Shown one piece after another: positions 48,288 through 57,445 of a DNA stretch of 64,000 nt (its first letter is position 1; the number at the start of each line of letters is the position of its first letter). Below the pieces are notes generated by a model. That model had not been told where the DNA came from. It did not search any database and saw nothing but the letters and a program-made list of their open reading frames with translations. Made by a program: the position numbers and the translations under genes. Source of the stretch: Heterodera schachtii (taxonomy: Eukaryota; Nematoda; Chromadorea; Rhabditida; Heteroderidae); the NCBI GenBank assembly GCA_023374025.1, contig SIJG01000037.1, positions 616,211 through 680,210 of the forward strand, read 5' to 3'.

Positions 48288-50392
48288 ATGAAACGCAACG
48301 GAAATTCCATTTGCTCAGAAACCAAGCCACCGCTTTTGGAATTGACGCCAAAGAATGCATTAACTTTCCGTGGTATTGTGAGGACTGGGCCATTTGGGTT
48401 CCGGGGATGTAACCCCGCCGAAAGCAAGAAGCCTGATTTTCGAGGTCCACTAAGAAAAATCGGAAATCTGTGAACTTCGAGGTCTAAATTTCTCGGAAAC
48501 CGGCAATTTGGTTACATCCCCTGGCATGTGTTCGTTAAGAAATTGACACATACAAAATTTTTTCCCAAAAACAGGCAAACTCGGCCACGTCGGTTCCGTC
48601 TCTTTGGACATCAAAAACTGTGAGATGTGCTCCGTTTACTTCAAAGTCAAGTCAAATGCCAACCATTTCTATTCCGTTCGTCCAAACACCGGTGTGATTG
48701 GGGCGTACGGGCGCGTGAAGGTGGTCATCCAATTGCACGATGACAGTCTGGCAAAGTTGGACGAGATTGAGGAAAACAAGCACAAATTTTTGATCATGGT
48801 TTGCAATTTTCAATTACTAATTGTTCGCGTGGTTGGTGGTTAATTGCAATTTGCAAAACAAACAAAAAGAACAACATTGGCAAACCCTTTAAAATTTTGG
48901 CACTTTGCAGTTTGGTTTGAATGATTTCAAATTTCAAAAAAAAACCTGCCAAAATAGGCCACCTTTTGCTTTTTTTTTAAAGTCCACCAAATCTCGACTT
49001 TTGGTTTAAGCCCAAAATCCGGCTTTTTGTCCCGACCAGAAATCCAAACCAAACTTTCGGTCGATCCAAAGCGGTTTTTTTTTCGTCACCCGCGGAAAAC
49101 CGCTTTGACCCTGGCTGCATGTTTAAGAAATTTAGCCGTTAAATTAGAGATTTTTATAGTAACGTTTTCACATTACAGCAATCAAAAGGTGTCTAATTAG
49201 GTAATAGTGCCGTTGGTAGCCTTTCTTTTTCAAAAAAAAAATTCAAAAAATTTTTTTTTTGAAAAAGTGGGGCTACCATCGGCACTATTACCTCTAATTA
49301 AATTATACATGAATAGCAATATGATTAATGAATTCCATTTGCTCTTTAAGGCAGCGATTGTTTCGGATGCGTCCATCGGAGCGGAGAAATTTTGGAAAGG
49401 CAAAAAAGAGGGGATGGATGGCATTTTCGCTAGCAAAATGAAGACGGAGGTAAAGGGGGGGGGGCAATAATTTTGGCATTTTTTTCATCAAAAAACCAAA
49501 AAAGGTACAGATGATCCCTTTTTACAAACTTTTCTCAAAAATGACCCAGAGTTCTTTCCCATTTAATTTTTAAATACCTATGTATCACACTGCTCGACAC
49601 CCAAAATCAAAAGTGCCATAAATATACGCTTTTCCTCGGGCACAGGTGCACAAACTTTATCGGTCGGAAGGCGAGAAGACTGTGCCAAGCCAACAGAACT
49701 CGGAGGAAAATGTGCTGAATCAGCTTTTGTTGGAGAAGGAAGTGGTGCCGAACCAACAGAACGCGGAGGAAAATGTGCCGAACGGAAAGAATTGGGTGTC
49801 AGTGGAGAAAGTGCCGAAACAAATTTTGGAGTTGTGTTCGGAGAAGGAAGCGCAGAACCAGATTTTGGATCTGAGTTCGGAGGCAAATGTGCCGAATCCG
49901 CTTTTGTTGGAGAAGGAAGTGCCGAACCAACAGGACTCGGAGGAAAATGTGCCGAACCAGATTTTGTTGGAGGAGGAAGTGCCGAACCAGATTTTGGATC
50001 TGAATTCGGAAGAAAGTGTGCCAAATCCGCATTTGTTGGAGAAGGAAGTGGTGCCGAACCAGCAGAACGCGGAGGAAAATGTGCCGAATCCGCTTTTGTT
50101 GGAGAAGGAAGTGGTGCCGAACCAACACAACTCGGACTTGAACTCTTGTGCCATGGAATCCACTCACGTTTCGTCTGCCAATCACTTTTTTGGTGCGAAT
50201 GAGAATGAATGAGTGTCATCAATGTGCCAATTGTTTTTCAATAAAAAAAATTGTGCTTTTACAGCACAATACTGCGCCGAAATGGTTGAAACACTTCTCG
50301 GGAAAATGTCGGACAAGGACGCCTTCCATTTGCGCAAGGAGATGAATGATGTGTTGACGAAATACGAGGCCGCCACCATCGACGACAAATGA
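48288..50392 (+). CDS. MSP-domain (VAP-like) protein with repeat-rich tail
   Basis: Exons 48288-48372, 48575-48798, 49351-49449, 49646-50192 and 50265-50392 join in phases 1, 0, 0, 1, giving 360 residues. The N-terminus is a major sperm protein/VAP fold: LLELTPKNALTFRG, then SLDIKNCEMCSVYFKVKS and YSVRPNTGVIGAYGRVKVVI. VAP proteins bind FFAT motifs at ER contact sites, and nematode MSP-domain proteins also act in sperm and signalling. Exon 4 is a low-complexity array of VPNQQNAEENVPNPLLLEKE-like units. The last exon encodes AQYCAEMVETLLGKMSDKDA and a short helix. There is no C-terminal transmembrane anchor, unlike true VAPs, so it is called only as an MSP-domain protein. The last exon is duplicated at 55.2 kb. 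Confidence 0.75.
49200..49292. mobile_element. 93-bp hAT-like MITE in an intron of the MSP gene
   Basis: A perfect little hairpin with termini GGTAATAGTGCCGTTGGTAG and GGTAATAGTGCCGATGGTAG. It is flanked by TCTAATTA on both sides (49192-49199 and 49293-49300). Its ends belong to the same family as the element at 28944-29411. Confidence 0.88.
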
Positions 50393-50979
50393 GAAGAGGG
50401 AGAATGATTGATTGATTGTCTGCCAGTGATTTTTATGGGTTTCTGCGCTTGGATTTTTTTTCATTTGAACGTCAATTTCGTCAGTAAAACAAAATATATT
50501 TTGAGGGTTTTTTGGAAAATTAAATATTTTTGGAATTTGTTCGGATTGAGGTCCTGACGGAAAATAAATTTCGTTTTTGCTTTTTCTGGGGTGAAAAAGA
50601 TGCTGCTGGTTATGAATCTAAGCTCAGATCTTGCAAATCATTGGTTTTGGTCTGTGATTTTTCATCAACTATCATAAAAATGTACTGCAGCCAAGCGGGC
50701 TCGAACCCCAGACGCCCGTCTCATATGGCCCCTAGGGTTAAGTAATTAAATTTCAGAAAACCTAAAAACTGAGTTTTCCAGGCATTAAATAGCTCATTCG
50801 AACGCTCTTTCTGATATTAAAATTGAAAAAAGAAAACCCTTTCAAACAGAGACTCGGCACAGACCATTCAAAATCTAGCAATTCACAAATTACACATTGG
50901 AAAAAATTTATTGTCAAATTCGCAAATAGTACAAAAGATTAAGACAAACAAATTTACAAAGATTTTCTTTATCCAATCA

Positions 50980-51460
50980 CTAAAAGTGATAATTGACTTC
51001 ATCAAGCATTGAAATCCCCTCATATAACACCTTTAAAAAGCAATGATTATTATGGGATTAGGAGTTGCTGGTTACATGAAGCTGGATAATGCCGTGGATG
51101 GAGTTACGCGTTTTTCTTACCAAATTGTACACAACATCTTCCACCCTTAATTGGAGAGTGATCATGATCATACAGTTCAAAAACAGCAAATTGCTTACAG
51201 GAGATGACCATTTTGGGAAAAGCGATCTCCATTGGGGTCGGGAGGCCCAACAGGCATTTCGTACGTGCGACGACGTAGGGTAACAAGCAACTGAAGCATT
51301 TAAAACTAGGAATAACCATGGGGAAAAACAACACCTCTCGAACAGTTCGGTTTTGTAACTGTTCTATTTTTTGCACGAGCTGAGAAAGGCTTAATGACTC
51401 GCCCTGCTTAATCACAAGTGGCTCAGGCACCGAGTCATCATCAGCAGAATCAACGCTCAT
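50980..51460 (-). CDS. Unrecognised small gene X, copy A (112 aa)
   Basis: Exons 51460-51335, 51290-51199, 51145-51076 and 51030-50980 join in phases 0, 2, 0. The product starts with an acidic segment (MSVDSADDDSVPEPLV), then a helix SLSLSQLVQKIEQLQNRTV, a Pro/Gly stretch RTYEMPVGPPDPNGDRF, EDVVYNLVRKT, HGIIQLH and a C-terminal exon VLYEGISMLDEVNYHF. I know no family with this pattern. It lies on the opposite strand between the MSP gene and a PSF2 pseudogene. Three copies with the same exon phases and exon 2 and 3 lengths (92 and 70 nt) support a real gene. Confidence 0.7.
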
Positions 51461-51848
51461 AAGGAAAAGATTGGATTGATGATGATCCTTGGAGTATTTT
51501 ATTCCCTTTTAAATGATGCGTTTTTATTGTTTTGATCATGAAAATATAGAATTTTAAATTGGGAGATGATTGAACCGTCGCGCGGGATCCCGAACTGCGA
51601 AAAATTTGGAGTGCTAATTCCTCAGCGGGATTCGCAAGCTCCGAAGATTGAAGAGATGGGGGATGCAAATTTTTGGCATGATGCTCGTTCAAAAAATTAA
51701 ATTGCAAAAAAGAAAAGCCTATTTAACACAAAACATGCGGAATCTAGCTATTTTATCCAAATCACACATTGGAACAAATTTATTGTCAAATTCGCAAATA
51801 ATACAAAACATGAGGCAATAATTTACAAAAATTTTCTTTATCCAACCG

Positions 51849-53304
51849 CTAAAAGTGATAATTGACTTCATCAAGCATTGCAATCCCCTCATATAACACC
51901 TTTAAAAAGCAATGATTATTATGGAATTAGGAGTTGCTGGTTACATGAAGCTGGATAATGCCGTGGATGGAGTTACGAGTTTTTCTTAACCAATTGTACA
52001 CAACATCTTCCACCCTTAATTGGATACAAATTACTATCATGTTCAAAAAGAGTAAATTGCTTACAGGAGATGCCCATTTTGGAAAAAGCGATCTCCATTT
52101 TGGTCGGGAGGCCCAACAGGCATTTTGTACGTGCGACGACGTAGGGTAACAAGCACCTGAAGCATTTAAAGCTAGGAATATAATAAATTAATGGTGGGAA
52201 AAAAACCGGAAAATATTGATCATAGTCCCCAAACTCAAAAATGCATAAAAACGGTCAGAATCGATGTAAAAAGGTTCTAAATGGGTTGGAAAAATAGAAT
52301 TAGGGGCGCGCTTGCCCTTTTTCAGGATGAAAAGTGCCGAAAATGGAGTGCCAAACTCAGCTGGGACTCAATTGGCCGTGCTATAAAAAGCACTCAAAAG
52401 ACATTTTAAATAATTTTCTAGGGTAATTTGTGGCGCTGATCACGAATATGACCTTTATTTTGCGAAATTCCGAACCCCGAACCCTAATTCGAACAAAATT
52501 TCAAATTTATAAATTAAAGAAAAACAAATTTTTAGGGGTTTTTAAAAGAACGTCAAATATAAAAGATTGAATTTAGCTTATTGCGCTAAAAAACCGCCGC
52601 ACACTCGACTACGGCGGCCAGTAGGTGGGGCGAGACTACGGGCTACGGAAGAAGTCCGCGCGTGATCCGCAGGCGGTTGACTGATTGGCGGGGGCCCTTC
52701 GGGCCCCCGCAGTCAACCGCCTGTGGCGCTCGTCAGACTTTTTCCTCCGCCCTCCGTCTCGCCCCACTACTTGCTCCGTCTTCGCATGCTCCCTTTTGCG
52801 AAAATGTTCATAACAGTGTTCAGCAACCTCGAAAACCCCTAAAAATTTGTTTTTCATTTAATTTATAAATTTTAAATTTTGTTCTAATTAGGGTTCGGGG
52901 TTCGGAATTTTGCAAAATAAAGGTCATATTCATGATCAGCGCCACAAATTACCCTAGAAAATTATTTAAAATTTTTTTGAGTGCTTTTTATAGCACGGCC
53001 AATTGAGTCCCAGCTGAGTTTGGCACTCCATTTTCGGCACTTTTCATTCTGAAAAAGGGCAAGCGCGCCCATAATTCTATTTTTCCAACCCATTTCGAAC
53101 CTTTTTACATCGATTCTGACCGTTTTTATGCATTTTTGAGTTTGGGGACTATGATCAATATTTACCAAAAAACCACACCTCTTGAACAGTTCGGTTTTGT
53201 AATTGTTCGATTTTTTGCACCAGCTGAGAAAGGCTCAATGACTCCCCCTGCTTAATCACAAGTGGGTCAGGCACCGAGTCATCATTAGCAGAATCAACGC
53301 CCAT
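51849..53304 (-). CDS. Unrecognised small gene X, copy B, with an element in intron 1
   Basis: Exons 53304-53179, 52156-52065, 52014-51945 and 51899-51849 have the same lengths and phases as copy A and are all open (112 residues). Protein differences from A are few, such as DANDDSVPDPLV-type changes in exon 1, YKMPVGPPDQNGDRFFQNG in exon 2 and YNWLRKT in exon 3. Intron 1 is about 1 kb, against 44 bp in A, because a long inverted-repeat element has inserted. Whether it still splices is unknown. Flanking DNA matches copy A as well, so A and B are a recent tandem pair. Confidence 0.65.
52200..53166. mobile_element. Long inverted-repeat element 2 with the same GC-rich core
   Basis: The left arm (52200-52560) and right arm (52845-53166) are reverse complements over about 320 bp, for example AAATATTGATCATAGTCCCC at the outer ends and GGTTCGGGGTTCGGAATTTT inside. 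The core lies at 52597-52791. The arms have no similarity to those of element 1. No target duplication was resolved. Confidence 0.8.
52597..52791. repeat. GC-rich hairpin core, copy 2
   Basis: It is near-identical to 47221-47415. The visible differences are few, such as ACTTTTTCC against ACTGCTTCC after the tetraloop hairpin. Similarity ends abruptly at CTTCGCATGCTC. Confidence 0.85.
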
Positions 53305-53835
53305 AAGGAAAAGATTAGATTGATGATGATCCTTGGATTATATTCCCTTTTCAAATGATGAGTTTATTGATTTGACTATGAAAATATAGCATTTTTAAAT
53401 CGGCGGGGGGGGGGGGAATTGAACAGTCGCGCGGGTGGTATTAATCCCGCGGGATCCCGAACCACAAAAATTATGAGTGCTTATCCCGCAGCGGGACTCG
53501 CAAAAGTGATTGAAATTTCAAAGACAGAATGCCAAATATTTTCTCAAATACCTATTTAAAAATTGACTAAAAGTAGAGATCGGAACTTTTCTGTCTGTAC
53601 GGGTTTACATGTTCTCTTCAGACGCGCACGCTCTCTCGTAGGGCAGAGACGCATATTCTCTCGCCGCTGGCAAAAACCCTTATTAGTCTTATGGTGCACA
53701 CTCGCTGCATCAGAGAGTCGTAACGCATCCCCAGGGTAGCGAAGTTTCACCATACGGACTAATAAGGGTTTTCAAAAACATTAAAGGAACGACCAAGGTT
53801 TTCTGTCTAGGGAGCGCGTAATAGCTAATTTTTTT
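53305..53835. other. Spacer with a small inverted repeat
   Basis: It contains a GCGGGATCCCG-bearing fragment of the 44.6-kb element family (about 53430-53460), a TAGAGATCGGAAC terminus-like sequence at 53573, and an inverted repeat at 53672-53774 whose arms read AAACCCTTATTAGTC and the complement. No gene is seen. Confidence 0.45.
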
Positions 53836-54612
53836 TTGCCGAAAATGAATTGATCAGGGTGAGGGTGATTCATTGTTTTACATCTCATTTTAATTTGTTT
53901 TTAATCCATTTTTAATTAAACTCAGTCAGATAGTGCCCAATTTCAATGACCGAACCGTCCATTTGTTCTGTGGCGATTTTGGCCCATTTGAGGCCGGCGC
54001 GCCGGTGACCGTCCCATTTTGGTTGGCCATGCTGTTGAAGAGACGCCGTAAATGCACAATTATTGTACCATTTTTTCTGTTTTCAATTTGTAACAAAACT
54101 TAAAATGGGTGTTGTCCAAATTGATTCAGTTTTGATATCATTTGATAGCCCTAATTCACTCCACGAATTTTCAAAAACCCATGCTTTCCTTTTACCTTTG
54201 GCTTTAACTTTCTTAGAGCCTCACAGTGGAAACTACCAATTTTTAATGTTTTTTCTAAGGCTCCCTAAAGAATTAACAAACCGTTTTAGTCATGGGAGTC
54301 GACAATTTATTTATTTTTTCATATTCAATTGATCTTTCTAAGATAAACTCGAAATTAATGGGGTTTTCGGGTCTCCAAAACGTAAAATTATTACTATAAT
54401 AATGTATTTAACGGATGCTCGAAAATTTTCATGAATCATTTTTTGCCATTTCAGCCCCCCGATTGGCTGAGTGTGGACGAGCTGAAACGGATGATTGTTG
54501 CCGAGGCAGAACAGAGAGCATTTGCGCCCCATTCCGGAGTGCTTTTTCGAGCTGTCCAACCTGTTGATGCTCAACGCTCGGGAGGACGTCGAGCAGTATA
54601 AATAGGTTTTAT
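53836..54612 (+). pseudogene. PSF2 pseudogene fragment (exons 1-3)
   Basis: It matches the functional PSF2 gene from inside exon 1 (57469) to just past exon 3. The initiator part of exon 1 is missing. Exon 2 is identical to the functional copy. Exon 3 (from 54455) has one extra C near 54529 that shifts the frame, and its end reads to TAA-like stops instead of the GAGCAG donor. Exons 4 and 5 are absent. Weak similarity to functional intron 3 continues to about 54680. Confidence 0.9.
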
Positions 54613-55137
54613 TTTCATTTATATGAAACCCATGTGTGTAACTAATTGTACCGGGTTGAGTGGTACCCCAAAAGAGTAATGGTTCAATCTGTAAAAGAAA
54701 AATTTAAAAAAATTCTTTTACCGATTACCCCCGGATGTAAAAATGAAAAAAATAATCGAGAAATTTTCCAGTTTGTTGGCCCGGTGTTTTTGTTTTCTGG
54801 TTTTTGTGCAGTTTACGGGACAGATTTCACATACATTTTCAGATGCCTATAATATGTTTTGAAATTGACCAAGAGTACCCGCATGGGCAAGATGCCTATG
54901 AGGATATTCCATGTTCAGGTCAAGGGTTCGAAATTGGCAAAAATGGGTGTGGTTTTCGTGATCAATGACCCTAAAAACCCCTTAAAATTTATTTGTACAA
55001 GTATCGGTTTTCTTACACACCCAGCGGAATTTATAATGTATGTCTAAAATTTACAATGTTTTTTCTCAGATTTAGTTTTTAAAAACGATCATAAAATTAA
55101 ATAAATTTTGCAAAGTCCGACAGAATTCCAATATTAC
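54613..55137. other. Decayed duplicate DNA and repeat fragments
   Basis: The first 70 bp are diverged copy of PSF2 intron 3. A dispersed-repeat fragment with TTCGTGATCAATGACCC lies near 54955. No gene is seen. Confidence 0.4.
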
Positions 55138-55390
55138 GTTTCATCCGCCAATAATTTTTTTTTGTTTTGAGTGAGAATGTCAATAGGTCATTAGTTTTCC
55201 CTTTTTACATTATAGCACAATACTGCGCCGAAATGGTTGAAACACTTCTCGGGAAAATGTCGGACAAGGACGCCTTCCATTTGCGCAAGGAGATGAATGA
55301 TGTGTTGACGAAATACGAGGCCGCCACCATCGACGACAAATGAGAAGAGGGAGAATGATTGATTGATTGTCTGCCAGTGATTTATTACGC
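55138..55390 (+). pseudogene. Duplicate of the last MSP-gene exon
   Basis: It is nearly identical to 50165-50430. It has the degraded end of exon 4 (TTTCATCCGCCAATAA), an altered acceptor (ATTATAG) and an intact last exon from GCACAATACTGC to the TGA at 55340-55342. It lacks the MSP domain and repeat tail, so it cannot make the protein. Confidence 0.9.
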
Positions 55391-55792
55391 TTTCGTATAT
55401 TCATTTAATCACAAATTGTCACTGCTTTCCCGTTTCTGACCATTTGTTGAGTTAGTTATTACCCAGAATGTTGAAAATTACGATTACATTTATTCACGGA
55501 TCCCAAAAATGGGGTTTTCAACATTTTTTGTGAACCTCCCTAACTCCTTCGGTAATAGTTAGAGCTCGACATTTTGAAATTGAATTTTTGCAATTAGAAA
55601 TGCTAACTCATTACGATTGCCGTGGTCTCGTAGCGCAGTAAAAATTGGACTCCAATTCCCATTTTTGCCTTTAATTTGCCCTGAGGTTGATCCTTTATTT
55701 TTACACAAAAGCAACAAAAAATAGAGACGAAATTTATTGCCAAATTAAGTGATTTGGAAAACAAAGGCCATTTTAAGAGATCTCTAACAACA

Positions 55793-56308
55793 TCAAAATT
55801 GGTAGTTAACGTCAAATAACGGCAAAAACGGCGATTCCCCCAGATACAGCACCTTAAATCAATTATTATTAGTGGCTTCGTTAGAGTCGACGGTTACCTT
55901 AAGCGGGATAATGCCGTGATTGGTAGTCAGAATTGTAGCCGCCAAATCATAGACGACGTCTTCCGCACTTTAGACATGGTTAGGTAGGTATACAATTTAA
56001 AACAGCAAATTGCTTACCGAAGATTCCCACGACCGTAAAAACGGTCCATGTTTGGAACGGGCGGCCCGACTGGCATTTTGTACTGGACATTACTCAGTAT
56101 GCCAAACATCTAACAATATGATATTTAAGAATAAAAATATAATAAAAGCAAAAAATCATACTTCTACAATCGTTTGGGCCTGCTCCGATTCGATTGCGGC
56201 AACCAGCTGGGAAAGGGTCAGGGAGCCATGACTGATCAGAATAGGATGGGGCGCCGAGTCACTGTCGCTGCTGCTACCGCTGTCCGGTGGGCTCGGCTCT
56301 TGCTGCAT
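55793..56308 (-). CDS. Unrecognised small gene X, copy C (122 aa, diverged)
   Basis: Exons 56308-56162, 56109-56018, 55967-55898 and 55852-55793 keep the phases of copies A and B, and exons 2 and 3 have identical lengths. The acidic Ser/Asp N-terminus (SGSSSDSDSAPHP) is followed by SLTLSQLVAAIE, QYKMPVGPPVPNMDRF, EDVVYDLAATI, NHGIIPLK and VLYLGESPFLPLFDVNYQF. Conserved positions include the SQLV helix, KMPVGPP, DRF, EDVVY, HGII and VLY...VNY-F. This copy differs much more from A and B than they do from each other. Confidence 0.68.
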
Positions 56309-56477
56309 AATTTAAAACTCTAAACCTAGTGCTGTGTAGAGTAAATTAAAAAAACATTTCTAATAAAGACACAAAATATGCGCCTGAAGATGATGAATTA
56401 TACAATTCTAAAATTTTTGAATTAGCGCGCAAAACATAACTATTGGCGTATTGAACAATTGCAAATTGATACGGTCA

Positions 56478-56841
56478 GGGTCGTTTTCGTACGGGCCGTT
56501 TTCGTACGAGCGCAAGTTTTTGGCTATAACTTTTTTCTTTGCCAACCAAATTTAACATTGTTGGTATCATTCGATAGCCCTAAGTGTCCTCTATTAGCCT
56601 GGAAAATTTCGAAAAATTTTGTAAAGGTTCAAAAAAATTATGGCCTGAAGAACTCAAAAAACCAGATTTCCCAACTTTTTTTGGCTCGAACTTTTTTTAA
56701 ACTTGGCGAGATTTTTTGGAATTTTGCATGCTAATAGAGCATCTGAAGGGCTTTCGAATGATACCAACAGTTTTGGATTTGGTTGGCAAAGAAAAAAGTT
56801 ATAGTCCAAAAACATGTGTTCGTACGAAAACGGCCTGGCCC
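56478..56841. repeat. Foldback repeat with CGTACGAAAACGGCC arms
   Basis: The left arm (GGGCCGTTTTCGTACG, then CTATAACTTTTTTCTTTGCC) and right arm (GGCAAAGAAAAAAGTTATAG, then CGTACGAAAACGGCC) pair over about 110 bp each side. It is non-coding. The minus frame at 56654-57046 runs through it and is rejected as a gene. Confidence 0.7.
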
Positions 56842-57445
56842 GAAATTGATAGGTTCGGGAATAAAGCGAAAGCGACCTTAGCCTGTGGACCCAGAGGCCT
56901 GTGCTTTTTCCGGTACTTATTAAGTTTAAGGGACAGATTTCACATACATTTTCAAATGCCAATAATGTGTTTTTAAAATTAATAAAAATAAGTTTTAAGT
57001 GGTTTTTGAGGTCGCTCATCACGAATACAGCACCCATTTTTGCCAATTTCGAACCCCTGACCCGAACTCGAACAAAAATAAAATTAGAAAATTTGTATGG
57101 ATGATACCCTCATTAGCATCTTGCCAATGAGGATATTATTGGTACAGGAAGCCTATCAATTATTTGTCCCTGTACAGTTCATGTAGTGAAGGGTAGCGCT
57201 GATCTGAGCCCGGATTCGTGGTCAGCGACCTCAAAAACCCCTCAAAACTTATTTTCATTAATTTAAAAAACACATTTATTAGCATTGTAAATTGTCATCT
57301 TTTGCGAATTTATTAACAAAAAAAAAAAAAAAACGCGTTCCCAATCTTGAGCCAGAACCACATTATCAACCGTTCTTCTCATTTAGGTAGTTTGTTGTAA
57401 TTTCATTTGTCGTCTGTTAATCTTTTATTGCTGAATACTCCTTGA
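56842..57445. other. Spacer upstream of PSF2 with repeat fragments
   Basis: Two fragments of the dispersed GATCAGCGACC repeat (about 57010-57080 and 57195-57245) and an A17 tract at 57318 are present. No gene is seen. Confidence 0.4.

Noticed and set aside
49578..50222. 214-aa minus-strand frame opposite the MSP gene
   Set aside because: It is a shadow of the exon 4 coding repeat, whose unit length is divisible by three and so keeps all frames open. The + frame has matched splice sites and homology.
50690..50720. Possible tRNA gene (GGGTTCGAGCCC on the minus strand)
   Set aside because: Only a T-arm-like motif is present. No A box or cloverleaf could be found upstream.
47260..52857. Shared minus-strand frame HAKTEQVVGRDGGRR in two places
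   Set aside because: It is part of the hairpin core. The two frames have different beginnings and the core is explained better as structured repeat DNA.
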